52,787 nucleotides of DNA from contig JAKDLG010000017.1 of assembly GCA_030452985.1 (NCBI GenBank), forward strand, positions 1-52,787, read 5' to 3'. Below the pieces are notes generated by a model. It did no database searches, was not told the DNA's origin, and worked only from the letters and a program-made list of their open reading frames with translations. Positions 17,466-25,642 of the stretch are shown here, in pieces (the stretch's first letter is position 1; each line of letters opens with the position of its first letter). Origin of the DNA: Humibacillus sp. Its GTDB lineage: Bacteria; Actinomycetota; Actinomycetes; Actinomycetales; Dermatophilaceae. A program made the translations under genes and the position numbers.

Positions 17466-18464
17466 TCACGACTGCTTGACGCGCACCATGCCCTCTTGCG
17501 CAGTAGTGGCCACGAGCACGCCGTCACGCGAGAACATCTCGCCGATGCCGAGGCCCCGCCCACTCGTGGCCGACGGGGAATGCTGCGCGTAGAGGATCCA
17601 CTCGTCGGCTCGCACGGGGCGGTGGAACCACATGGAGTGGTCGAGGCTGGCGACGCGCAGGCGCGGGTCGGTCCAACTGAGGCCATGGCGCCGGATGACC
17701 GGCTCGAGCAGCGAGTAGTCGCTGGCGTACGCCAGCACCGCGGCGTGCAGCAGCTCGTCGTCGGGCAGGGTGGCGACCGTACGCATCCAGACGTGCTGCT
17801 CGGATGCCGCTCCGCCGGGCGGGCCCTGCCACAGGCTGCCCTCGACGTGGCGCAGGTCGATCGGGCGGGCCTCGGCCAGCTGCTTCGCCCGCGGGTCGTC
17901 GGAGGCCGCGAACAGCTCGGACAGGGGGCGCAGGCTTTCGGGCGCGGGCACGTCGGGCATGGCGTCCTGATGGTCGAGACCGTCGGCCCGCGTCTGGAAC
18001 GAGCAGGTCATCGACATGATCGGAGCGCCCTTCTGCACGGCGTGCACCCGGCGGGTCGAGAACGAGGCACCGTCGCGCATCTCCTCGACCGCGAACCGGA
18101 TCGGTAGCTTGTCGTCACCGGGGCGCATGAAGTACCCGTGCAGGGAGTGGATGGGCCGGGGGGCTCCGAGCCGTTCGGCGTCGATGGTGAGACCGGCGGC
18201 CATGACGCACTGGGCGAGCACCTGGCCGCCGAAGACCCGACCGTGCGGCATCCGCTGGCTCCGGCCTTGGAAGACCCGCGCCGAGGTGGCGCCGATCGAC
18301 GAGGCGGCGTCCTGACCCTCGATGCCGGTGACCGAAAGGTACGCGGTGCCGAGCTCGGTGAGGGTGAGCACGTCGATGAGGTCGTTGATCGGGGAGAGGC
18401 CCGCCGGGGGTGCTGGGGCCCCGGAGGCGGCAGAGGTCTCGGTGGCGTCGGAGGTGTCGGTCAC
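17466..18464 (-). CDS. tesB: Acyl-CoA thioesterase II (TesB-like)
   Basis: A 332-residue double hot-dog thioesterase that hydrolyses medium/long-chain acyl-CoA. Typical features are RVFGGQVLAQ, the HSLHGYFMRPGD segment, FSTRRVHAVQKG and the second-domain DHSMWFHRPVRADEWILY. The N-terminal 30 residues are Thr/Ala/Pro-rich and probably disordered. The GTG start at 18464 is the only reasonable one. Confidence 0.92.
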   Translation of the reverse strand: MTDTSDATETSAASGAPAPPAGLSPINDLIDVLTLTELGTAYLSVTGIEGQDAASSIGATSARVFQGRSQRMPHGRVFGGQVLAQCVMAAGLTIDAERLGAPRPIHSLHGYFMRPGDDKLPIRFAVEEMRDGASFSTRRVHAVQKGAPIMSMTCSFQTRADGLDHQDAMPDVPAPESLRPLSELFAASDDPRAKQLAEARPIDLRHVEGSLWQGPPGGAASEQHVWMRTVATLPDDELLHAAVLAYASDYSLLEPVIRRHGLSWTDPRLRVASLDHSMWFHRPVRADEWILYAQHSPSATSGRGLGIGEMFSRDGVLVATTAQEGMVRVKQS

Positions 18465-18629
18465 CCGTCAGACCCTAACCAACCTCGGCACGGCGGTGCT
18501 GGCCTTGGTCCCCTGACGGTATGAGCTACGCACGTCGATGAGGGCCGGCACCACGGGAGCAACCTCGGCCGTTCCTGAGATGCATTGCAGCAGAGCGGAT
18601 TCCCCTCCTCAGGGTCTTGCGCCTGCTAC

Positions 18630-18643
18630 CGAACGGGTGTTCT
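18630..18643. promoter_or_regulatory. LexA/SOS box
   Basis: CGAACGGGTGTTCT contains a perfect GAAC-N4-GTTC core, the actinobacterial LexA motif. It sits 26 bases upstream of the ATG of the DUF222/HNH gene, immediately before a TAATGAT -10-like sequence. Such boxes commonly precede DUF222-HNH genes in actinobacteria, suggesting DNA-damage control. Confidence 0.75.
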
Positions 18644-18668
18644 AATGATAGGAGGTAAGGGAGGAACC

Positions 18669-19823
18669 ATGGATCTGGTGTCGGTGCTGGAGCGCATGGT
18701 CGAGGTGCGGGTCGACGGCCTCCTGGGCGCTGCGCCGCCGTCCCTGGCGCGGCTGGTCGACCATCTGGTGGCCCTGGTTGATGATGGGCATTCCGGCGCA
18801 CCTGCAGACCACCGCGGTTCAGAGGTCTCGGCGACCGCCGACAGCGACCTGGCGCAGGGCGAGGCCGCGATGGCGATGGGGCTGTCGGCCTTCGAAGCTG
18901 CGGAGCGGCTGCGTGGGCTCGTCGACGGCGCCCAGCTCGGGGCGTTGACGCGCCTGCACTCCTCGGCGCGAGCCGTCTTCGACTCGGCGGCCGCGCAAGA
19001 GTGGGTGGGGCGCACACTCTTCACGGTGCACGAGATGGTGGTGCTGGAGGTCACGGCCGCGACCGGTCTCGGGGCCGGTGAGGTGGGTAGCCGTCTTGAC
19101 CTTGCCATCGGCTCCGTAGCCCGCTTTCGGCTTTCTGCGCGATGCAGTCGCCGCCGGGCTGACCACGCTGCGTCGGGCCTGCCGCCTCGTCGAGGCCACG
19201 CGCCAGCTCGGCGACGAGGCCACCGCCACGGTGGTCCGTGCGGCCCTGGCTCCCACCCGCGACAGTTCGGGCCTGTCCGACTCGCTCTTCTCTGCGCGGA
19301 TGCGAAGGGCGATCCTCGCGGTCGACGCCGAGCGCGAAGCGACCCGTGCGGCGGCGCAGAAGCGTATCGGCGCCTACGCCCAGATCTTCGACGACGGCAC
19401 CGGCACACCAACCATCACCAACGATGCCGAGAAGATCGCAGCCGCCATCGGCCGGGCGGACCGCGCGGCCCGAGCCGCCCTCGCCCGTAAGGGGTACCGC
19501 CCGACGCCGGAGATGGTCGAGCACGTTCGGGCCGTTGACGGCATGCCGCGGCCGGTCGGTCCGACCGATGTCGACCACCTTTCATCGAGGACCGCAAGCA
19601 CCACCGGGTACGTACGACCGGCTTGTGGCCGGCCGTTCGCCACCCTGACGACTCGATCGAGTGGCGCACCGCAGCCGGCCGACGCTATGTCACCTTTCCG
19701 TACGACTGGTTCGAGGGCGTCAGGCCGAATCAGCCGGCCCTCGACCGCACCCCGCCGATCGCGCCGACCTCGATGAACGGGCAGCGGCAACCCGCCGAGC
19801 CTGACGACCCTCCGCCGTTCTGA
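18669..19823 (+). pseudogene. Degenerate DUF222/HNH endonuclease domain gene
   Basis: The start is strong (GGAGGTAAGGGAGGAACC then ATG). The first frame runs as a DUF222 protein to about 19130 (RLDLAIGSVARF), where one extra base shifts the rest (FLRDAVAAGLTTLRRACRL) into another frame. The second frame keeps DUF222 features (IGAYAQIFDDGTGTPTITND) but jumps from AARAALARKG directly to YRPTPEMVEHVRAVDG, so most of the inter-domain region is missing. A third frame from about 19580 carries the tail (DSIEWRTAAGRRYVTFPYDW). The Cys/His-rich HNH core (usually CRFPGC and RRHH) is largely gone. Two frameshifts and internal deletion imply a non-functional remnant. A single sequencing error could explain the first shift, but not the domain loss. 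Confidence 0.85.
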
Positions 19824-19854
19824 TCACTCTCGCCGCGTCGCCCAAAGGCGAAGC

Positions 19855-19886
19855 ATCGGATCAAGCACAGATCGGATCAAGCACAG
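19855..19886. repeat. Perfect 16-bp tandem duplication
   Basis: ATCGGATCAAGCACAG occurs twice in direct tandem in the gap between the HNH remnant and the next gene, about 50 bases before its GTG. It could be a replication-slippage product or a paired binding site. Confidence 0.95.
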
Positions 19887-19936
19887 TCGGCCTGGTTGCC
19901 CGATCGGCGTCACATCAGGCTGGGTATCTTCTCCGT

Positions 19937-20365
19937 GTGACCCACGATGGAGGCCCCCCAACCGGCGGGCCGTCACCGCTGGACGCCGTTCGAGGTCGCT
20001 ACGCACAGTCGTCACTGCAGCGATGGATGAACCTGGTCTTCGCCGTGTTCTGGCTGGCGTTGGGGGCCCGTCAGCTGGTGCGAGGCGATTGGCCCTTCGG
20101 CGTGGTGTTGGGTCTGGTCTACGGGTGTCTGGCGGCGGCGACGTGGCTCATCCCAGCGGCCCGGATCAGTGACGCGGGCATCCGGCTGGGCACGAAACCA
20201 CTGATCGACTGGTCTCAGGTCAGCGACGTGGCCGTTCCGGCCGACAACGGCTGGAAGCCTCCGCCCGCCGAGCTGGTGCTGGTCGACGGGCGGCGCGAAC
20301 CGCTGCCGATGCTCTCGCGGCCACAATCGCTGAAGCTACGCGAGCACGCCCTGCGACAGATCTAA
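19937..20365 (+). CDS. Small membrane protein with PH-like C-terminal domain
   Basis: A 142-residue protein of unknown function. A Gly/Pro-rich start is followed by two hydrophobic spans (LVFAVFWLALGARQLV and FGVVLGLVYGCLAAATWLI) and a beta-rich tail (ISDAGIRLGTKPLIDWSQVSDV, then AELVLVDGRREPLPM). The tail resembles the bacterial PH-like domains found in many small actinobacterial membrane proteins. The GTG at 19937 is the only plausible start. It is convergent with recQ, 31 bases away. No specific role can be assigned. Confidence 0.75.
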   Translation: MTHDGGPPTGGPSPLDAVRGRYAQSSLQRWMNLVFAVFWLALGARQLVRGDWPFGVVLGLVYGCLAAATWLIPAARISDAGIRLGTKPLIDWSQVSDVAVPADNGWKPPPAELVLVDGRREPLPMLSRPQSLKLREHALRQI

Positions 20366-20396
20366 CGCGGAGTTCACGGCACGTTTCAGGAGAGAG

Positions 20397-22544
20397 TCAG
20401 GACTCGAGGGCGAGCACGAAGGGCAGCACGGCGTCGGCCCCGTTCTGCCGCAGGATGCCGGCCGAGACCGTGAGGGTCCAGCGCGAGTCGCACACGTCGT
20501 CGACGAGCAGCACCGGGCCGTCGACCTCGCGAAGGGCCGCAGCAAGGTCCGGACCGACCGCGAGCCGCTCCCAGACACCCGCGAGGCGGAACGCACTGTT
20601 GCCGCCGGGATCACCGACCGGTCCACCGTCGACGAGGTCGAGGCTGCCGAGGTAGGGCAGCCGGCCCAGCTGCGAGATGCCGGTCGCGAGGGAACCCACC
20701 AGCTGCGGCCGCCGCCGCGAGGGCACCGACACGATGGCGGCGGGCCGTTGCCCCCAGTCCCAGCCCGCCAGCACGGCGACGCACGCCTGCACGAGCGGGG
20801 TCGGCACCTGCTGGTCGTCACCGCGCAGCAGCTCGCGCAACCGCTGGCCCCAGCCGAGGTCGGAGAGGCGAGCCACCGCGCGCCCGTCGTCCATGGCCAC
20901 CGCCGGGGCGATCTTGCCCTTGACCGGCACGCCCAGCCGGTCCATGCCGGTCGGCCACTGGGCTCGGGGGGCGAGCACCACCCCGGGCCGGTCGAGCCGC
21001 GCTCTGGCCGTGGTGACGGCGGCTTCGGAGATCTGCGCGTCGAACCACTGGCCGGCGCAGTTGTCGCAGCGACCGCAGGGCTGCGCGGAGTCGTCGTCGA
21101 GGCAGCGCTGCAGGAACGCCATCCGGCACTCACCGGTGCGCTCGTAGTCGACCATCAGCTGCTGCTCCCGATCGCGGGCCTGCGCCACCCGGCCGTAGCG
21201 CTCGGCGTCGTAGGCCCAGTCAGCACCAGTGGCGGTCCACCCGCCCTGGACGCGTTGCACGGCGCCGTCGACGTCGAGCACCTTCAGCAGCAGGTCGAGA
21301 CGGGTTCGGCGGATGTCGACGATCGACTCGAGGGCCATGGTCGACAGCGGCTTGGCCGCCGACCCGAGGGCCCGGATGACCGCGTCGGCCTGCTCCTGCT
21401 TCGGCATCGACGCCGACGCGAAGTAACGCCAGATGTCCTTGTCCTCAGGACCGGGCATGAGCAGCACGTCGGCCCGGTCGGTCGCCCGGCCGGCGCGTCC
21501 GACCTGCTGGTAGTAGGCCACCGGCGAGGAGGGCGCCCCGAGGTGGAGCACGAACCCGAGGTCGGGCTTGTCGAAACCCATCCCGAGCGCACTGGTGGCG
21601 ACCAGCGCCTTGACCTCGTTCTCACGCAGGGCCGTCTCGAGCCGGATGCGCTCCCCGGGCTCGGTGCGGCCGGTGTAGGCGGCGACCTGGTGCCCGGCCT
21701 CGCGCAGGGCCACGGCGACGTCTTCGGCCGCGGCCACCGTCAGGGCGTAGACGATCCCGGAGCCGGGCAGCTCGCCGAGGTGCGCGATGAGCCAGGCCAG
21801 ACGCTGCTCGGGCGCCGCCAGCGGCAGCACTCCGAGTCGCAGCGAGGCACGCGCGAGCGGGCCACGCAGCGTGAGCACGTCACGGTTGCCGGCGCCGAGC
21901 TGCTCGACGACGTCGGTGACGACCCGCGCGTTGGCCGTGGCGGTGGTGGCGAGCACCGGCGTGCGGTCGGGCAAGGTGGTCAGCAGGTCGCGGATGCGGC
22001 GGTAGTCGGGCCGGAAGTCATGGCCCCAGTCGCTGATGCAGTGGGCCTCGTCGACGACGAGCAGACCGCATGTCTGCGCCAGAGTCGGCAGCTGCTCGTC
22101 GCGGAACCGAGGGTTGTTGAGCCGTTCGGGGCTGACGAGCAGAACGTCGACCTCACCCCTGGCCAGGGTGGCCGAGACCGTGGCCCACTCCTCGGCGTTG
22201 GTGGAGTTGAGAGTGACGGCCCGGATACCGGCCCGTTCGGCCGCGGCGATCTGGTCACGCATCAGGGCCAGCAGCGGGCTGACGATCACGGTCGGCCCGG
22301 CGCCCTCGGCCCGCCGCAGGGCCGTCGCGACGAAGTAGACGGCCGACTTGCCCCAGCCGGTGCGCTGAACCACGAGCACTCGTCGGCGGCCTTCGACGAG
22401 AGCGCTGATCGCCTCGAGCTGCCCGTCACGGAAGTCGACGTCGTCGCGGCCGACCAGCCGGCGCAGGGCGGACTCCGCCCGCTCGCGCACCTCTGGGTTC
22501 AAGGTTCCGTCGGTCAGGGTGGTGGTCGAGGGGGCGCCGGTCAT
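20397..22544 (-). CDS. RecQ-family ATP-dependent DNA helicase with C-terminal phosphoribosyltransferase-like domain
   Basis: A 715-residue superfamily 2 helicase. Motif I is QRTGWGKS (60-67) and motif II DEAHC (165-169), followed by STNAEEW, LVATSALGMGFDKPDLGFV and QQVGRAGR. A RecQ-type zinc-binding segment (CRMAFLQRCLDDD, then CGRCDNC) follows, and then an unusual 200-residue tail. The tail contains VLLVDDVCDSRWT (about 678-690), which looks like a PRPP-binding loop of type I phosphoribosyltransferases such as ComF/GntX. Helicase unwinding of 3'-5' DNA is established for RecQ; the role of the tail is unknown. It is divergent from the thioesterase gene at 22653. Confidence 0.9.
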   Translation of the reverse strand: MTGAPSTTTLTDGTLNPEVRERAESALRRLVGRDDVDFRDGQLEAISALVEGRRRVLVVQRTGWGKSAVYFVATALRRAEGAGPTVIVSPLLALMRDQIAAAERAGIRAVTLNSTNAEEWATVSATLARGEVDVLLVSPERLNNPRFRDEQLPTLAQTCGLLVVDEAHCISDWGHDFRPDYRRIRDLLTTLPDRTPVLATTATANARVVTDVVEQLGAGNRDVLTLRGPLARASLRLGVLPLAAPEQRLAWLIAHLGELPGSGIVYALTVAAAEDVAVALREAGHQVAAYTGRTEPGERIRLETALRENEVKALVATSALGMGFDKPDLGFVLHLGAPSSPVAYYQQVGRAGRATDRADVLLMPGPEDKDIWRYFASASMPKQEQADAVIRALGSAAKPLSTMALESIVDIRRTRLDLLLKVLDVDGAVQRVQGGWTATGADWAYDAERYGRVAQARDREQQLMVDYERTGECRMAFLQRCLDDDSAQPCGRCDNCAGQWFDAQISEAAVTTARARLDRPGVVLAPRAQWPTGMDRLGVPVKGKIAPAVAMDDGRAVARLSDLGWGQRLRELLRGDDQQVPTPLVQACVAVLAGWDWGQRPAAIVSVPSRRRPQLVGSLATGISQLGRLPYLGSLDLVDGGPVGDPGGNSAFRLAGVWERLAVGPDLAAALREVDGPVLLVDDVCDSRWTLTVSAGILRQNGADAVLPFVLALES

Positions 22545-22652
22545 GACCCCAACCTACGTGGGGCCGCTGACGCGGCGGTCCGGCATCCGGTCGTTGTGGA
22601 CGAGCACGGACACCGAACGGGGGCTGTGGACGGGCGGTGCGAGAATGGCGTC

Positions 22653-23171
22653 ATGACCGATGATCGAGCAGCCGAGAACCCGAAGCCGTATGCCGCCCAG
22701 GTGGCGCTGCGGTGGTCGGACATGGACGCCTACGCGCATATCAACAACGTGCAGTTCCTGCGGCTGCTCGAGGATGCTCGCGTCATCGGCTTCCGCGACT
22801 GGTTCGGCGGCCAGGATGCCGGTCAGCGCACGCTGCTCGACGAGGGGGTGCTGGTCTCGAGGCACGAGATCGAGTACCGCCGGCCGTTGGGGTTCCGGCA
22901 CCAGCCGGTGGAGATCCAGATGTGGGTCTCCCGGGTCGGCGGGGCCGGTTTCGACGTCGCCTACATCGTCACCGACCCGGCCGGGATGGCCGCCGAGGGA
23001 GGTGAGGGAGGTGACGGCGGTGAGGGTGACGTCGTGTACGCCGTGGCCGAGACCGAGCTGGCCCTCTACGACTTCACCGCAGAGGGCCCCCGACGGATGC
23101 GCCCCCACGAGCGCGAGTCCCTGCGCGCGTACCGGGGTGGGCCTGCCCCGTTCCGCCGCCGCCGCCGGTGA
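22653..23171 (+). CDS. 4-hydroxybenzoyl-CoA-type (hot-dog) acyl-CoA thioesterase
   Basis: A 172-residue hot-dog thioesterase. VALRWSDMDAYAHINNVQFLRLLEDAR carries the conserved Asp and His-Asn-Asn of the 4HBT/YbgC group, and HEIEYRRPLGF follows. An acidic Gly-rich loop (GGEGGDGGEGD) interrupts the later strands. The Arg-rich C-terminus ends in polyarginine. ATG at 22653 is chosen; the far longer open frame upstream is antisense to recQ. It probably releases free acid from small or branched acyl-CoAs; substrate unknown. Confidence 0.87.
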   Translation: MTDDRAAENPKPYAAQVALRWSDMDAYAHINNVQFLRLLEDARVIGFRDWFGGQDAGQRTLLDEGVLVSRHEIEYRRPLGFRHQPVEIQMWVSRVGGAGFDVAYIVTDPAGMAAEGGEGGDGGEGDVVYAVAETELALYDFTAEGPRRMRPHERESLRAYRGGPAPFRRRRR

Positions 23172-23178
23172 TCCGCCC

Positions 23179-23805
23179 GTGAGCACGATCGGCTTCGGCG
23201 ACGAGCGCGCGCTGGCCGACTTCGCGACCTTCGTCGGTCGCGCCCGGCAGGTGCGCGAAGAGGGTGCGGTGCGCCTTCAGGTGATGGGTGGGCTCCTGCT
23301 GACCACGGTCGCGGTGCTGGACGGCTCCGGGTTGATGGGGGAGGGCACAGTGCTCGGCCTGCGCGTGGTGCCGGTCGCCGAGACGGCAGATCTCGACGCC
23401 ACGGTGTCGTTCGCATCGATCGGCGACCGGCTGGCCCGAGGGGGTGGAGCGGTGCTGCCCGTGCCCCCGGTCACGGTGAGCGTGCCCTGGGCCGGCCTGG
23501 CCCCGCCACGCGGCGGCTGGGAGCCGGTGGGCTCGTTGCCCTCCTCCGACGTGGACGCCATTGCGCGGCAAGGTATCTCGGCTGTCGCCGAAGGTAGTCC
23601 GGCAGCAGCCGGGGGCCCGGTCGTCGAGGCCCTGCGACGACGGGTGTGGAGCGCCATGAGCGACACGCGCCCCCCGATCGTTGCCGGCCTGGCGCTGGGC
23701 GCGCACGTTCTCGGCTTCACGGTGGCGGGCTCCACGGCCTCCGTCTCGGCGAACGGGCGGTGGACGCGACTCAGCACGTCACAGGGACACGTGCTCGTGC
23801 GTTGA
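23179..23805 (+). CDS. Conserved hypothetical protein, possible operon partner of thioesterase
   Basis: A 208-residue protein that I do not recognise. It begins at a GTG seven bases after the thioesterase stop, so the two are probably co-transcribed. It has no signal peptide or membrane span. Beta-rich, Ala/Val-rich segments (AVRLQVMGGLLLTTVAVLDG, TVLGLRVVPVAE and IVAGLALGAHVLGFTVAGS) and a Pro-rich stretch (LPVPPVTVSVPWAGLAPP) can be seen. Codon use matches neighbours, so it is likely real. The function cannot be inferred. Confidence 0.75.
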   Translation: MSTIGFGDERALADFATFVGRARQVREEGAVRLQVMGGLLLTTVAVLDGSGLMGEGTVLGLRVVPVAETADLDATVSFASIGDRLARGGGAVLPVPPVTVSVPWAGLAPPRGGWEPVGSLPSSDVDAIARQGISAVAEGSPAAAGGPVVEALRRRVWSAMSDTRPPIVAGLALGAHVLGFTVAGSTASVSANGRWTRLSTSQGHVLVR

Positions 23806-23833
23806 GCCGGATGCCACCAGGTGACGGTTGGGG

Positions 23834-24640
23834 TCAGCTGGTTCCGGTCCAGACGCCGCGCTCGGTCAGGACGTGCTTGAGCAGGTCGATGCGGTCGCTG
23901 ACCAGACCGTCGACGCCGAGGTCGAGCAGCCGCGTCATCTCAGCAGGATCGTCGATGGTCCAGACGTGCACCTGACGACCGGCGCGGTGGGCCGCCTCGA
24001 CGAACGACGCGGTCACCAGGTCGAGCTGCCGACCCGCGCCGCGCACCGTCGCCGGCACCTGCAGCACATCGGCGGGGGTGTGCAGCAGGCGGCTCAAGGA
24101 TGCCGGTGAGAACCGCATGAGGGCGGTGCCGGCCACCCCGGCCGCAGTGGCCACCGACCCTTTGGCCAGTCGACGGAACTGCGACAGGTGGCTCTGCTGG
24201 AAGGAGCCGACGCAGATCAGGTCGTGCAGGGCGTACCGTTCGATCAGCTGCCACAGGGGGCCCGCCGTGCCGTGGGCCTTCAGGTCGACGTTGAGGTAGG
24301 TGCCCGGGAAGGCCTCGATGACGTCGGTGAGCAGCGGTACCCCCTCACTTAGCTCCGCCCCGAGCCGGGCCCGGCTCACCTGCGCCCAGGGGAGGTCTCG
24401 GATCAGGCCCTTCCGGTCGGTCACCCGGTCGAGGCGGATGTCGTGGAAGGCGACCACCTGCCCGTCGCGGGTGAGGTGCACGTCGGTCTCGAGGTGCGTG
24501 TACCCGAGGGCGACAGCGTTGCCGAACGCGGTCATGGTGTTCTCGAGGCCCAGGTTCGGCGGGTACAGCGAGCCGCCCCGGTGCGCCAGCGCGACAGGCG
24601 TGCGGGCGAGGTAGGGCCGAACTCTGCTCACCTGCCGCAC
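23834..24640 (-). CDS. Glycerophosphodiester phosphodiesterase
   Basis: A 268-residue GDPD-family TIM barrel that hydrolyses glycerophosphodiesters to glycerol-3-phosphate and an alcohol. Active-site residues are visible in LAHRGG, ENTMTAF, and LETDVHLTRDGQVVAFHD. The later VHVWTIDDPAEM and GVDGLVSDRIDL motifs are also typical. There is no signal peptide, so a cytoplasmic form is expected. It lies 15 bases downstream of the second immunity-like gene on the same strand and may receive its transcription. Confidence 0.92.
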   Translation of the reverse strand: MRQVSRVRPYLARTPVALAHRGGSLYPPNLGLENTMTAFGNAVALGYTHLETDVHLTRDGQVVAFHDIRLDRVTDRKGLIRDLPWAQVSRARLGAELSEGVPLLTDVIEAFPGTYLNVDLKAHGTAGPLWQLIERYALHDLICVGSFQQSHLSQFRRLAKGSVATAAGVAGTALMRFSPASLSRLLHTPADVLQVPATVRGAGRQLDLVTASFVEAAHRAGRQVHVWTIDDPAEMTRLLDLGVDGLVSDRIDLLKHVLTERGVWTGTS

Positions 24641-24655
24641 CCTACGCGGTGGGAG

Positions 24656-25075
24656 TCAGGTCAGAGTCCCCGCGCGCGGGTTCGGCTCCGGGTGCCATTC
24701 TTCGTAACCGCCCTGGTCGTCGTAGATCCGCACCGGCGACGGCACGCGGTCGACGGCGAGGTCGAGGCCGACGTCCTGCGGCGTCAGGCCTCGGGCAGTG
24801 AGCAGCATCGCATCGTCGTCCATCATCCACAGGTTCACGGTGGTGCGCTCAGCGAGAAAGTCGTAGATACGCCAGCCCAGCTTCTCGGTCCAGTCGTCAA
24901 TGAGAACGTCGGTGCCGTCGTCGGGGTCTGCGTCGTAGACGCGAACGAACGACTCCTTCCCGAACTTCCACCCCGCGCCTCCCAAGACCGGAAACGGAGC
25001 GGCGTCGCCCAGCTCGTCAAAGAGCGCGAGAACACTGTCGACCTGCAGGTCGATGTTGATCATCCAACCCGACAT
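24656..25075 (-). CDS. Putative immunity protein, orphan cassette (paralogue of the upstream one)
   Basis: A 139-residue acidic cytosolic-looking protein. It aligns with the other immunity-like gene along its first 105 residues: INIDLQVDSVLALFDEL versus ININLSVDRVCALLRGL, VYDADPDDGTDV versus AYDADPDGGTDI, FLAERTT versus FLKERTT, and TARG versus ATRG. It adds a 30-residue tail. ATG at 25075 is one base after the stop of a truncated toxin C-terminal fragment, and GGAGG inside that fragment's last codons gives a seven-base spacing. It presumably neutralised the toxin that the fragment once belonged to. Family name is not recognised. Confidence 0.75.
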   Translation of the reverse strand: MSGWMINIDLQVDSVLALFDELGDAAPFPVLGGAGWKFGKESFVRVYDADPDDGTDVLIDDWTEKLGWRIYDFLAERTTVNLWMMDDDAMLLTARGLTPQDVGLDLAVDRVPSPVRIYDDQGGYEEWHPEPNPRAGTLT

Positions 25076-25076
25076 G

Positions 25077-25268
25077 TCAGGGCCTCCTCTCGATGAACGA
25101 ACCGTCCTGGGCGATGACCAGTATGGCTTCCATGCCTCGGTACCTCTGGAGCGCGTAGTCGACCTGGCCCAGCGCCAGGGGCAGCGGCAGGGCCGATCTG
25201 GACAGGTCTATCACTAGGCGCGACGCCTGCCGGCGTGCGTGCTTGACCGTGTCCGCGATCCGGCGACG
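25077..25268 (-). pseudogene. Truncated orphan toxin C-terminal fragment (CdiA-CT-like)
   Basis: The 63 codons before the stop at 25077 align without gaps to the last 60 residues of the neighbouring toxin, with about 25 identities by eye. Examples are RRQASRLVIDLSRSALP versus RGQAPRIYIDASASTLP, ALQRYRG versus AVQRYHG, and the common ERRP end. The homology begins soon after the stop of the first immunity gene, and the catalytic SPDA...EFK part is missing. It has no start signal and is therefore a displaced cassette remnant rather than an active toxin. The open frame extends further upstream but only as a shadow of the immunity gene. Confidence 0.8.
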
Positions 25269-25305
25269 CCCTGAAGGTGGTCGACGTGATGGGCAGCAGC
25301 GCGAG

Positions 25306-25641
25306 CTACTGGTCGAACGGTTCAGACGGATTGTCGATCTCCTGAACCGTGACGCCTCGAGTCGCAACGATCTCGGAGAAGTCATCGGTCATCCAGAGTG
25401 CCTCGGTGGTCCGCTCTTTCAAGAACTCGAAGACGCGACGTGGAACGACGTCAGATGGCGATTTGACGTTGATGTCCGTGCCTCCGTCGGGGTCGGCGTC
25501 GTACGCTCTGGCCACCCCGCCCTCCGCGAACTCCATTCCGAGTCCGTCAGGCAGGTCGAAGAAGGTGACGTCCTCCAGACCACGGAGCAGAGCGCACACT
25601 CGATCGACCGAGAGGTTGATGTTGATCAGTGAACCGGCCAA
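25306..25641 (-). CDS. Putative immunity protein for the adjacent toxin
   Basis: A 111-residue acidic protein starting at TTG 25641, one base after the toxin stop. An AGGAGG inside the toxin's last codons is spaced seven bases from this TTG. The choice of TTG is supported by alignment with the paralogue (LAGSLININL against MSGWMINIDL). No signal peptide or membrane span is seen, as expected for a cytoplasmic protein that binds a nuclease toxin. Position directly behind a polymorphic toxin, translational coupling and the presence of a paralogue at the orphan cassette support the immunity role. This is inference, since I know no family match. Confidence 0.78.
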   Translation of the reverse strand: MAGSLININLSVDRVCALLRGLEDVTFFDLPDGLGMEFAEGGVARAYDADPDGGTDINVKSPSDVVPRRVFEFLKERTTEALWMTDDFSEIVATRGVTVQEIDNPSEPFDQ

Positions 25642-25642
25642 C

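Noticed and set aside
20748..22652. Long N-terminal extension of the thioesterase gene
   Set aside because: The extension is antisense to recQ; the hot-dog domain begins right after the ATG at 22653.
25269..25385. N-terminal part of the toxin-fragment open frame
   Set aside because: It lies inside the first immunity gene in another frame and has no similarity to the toxin; only the part after about 25268 aligns.
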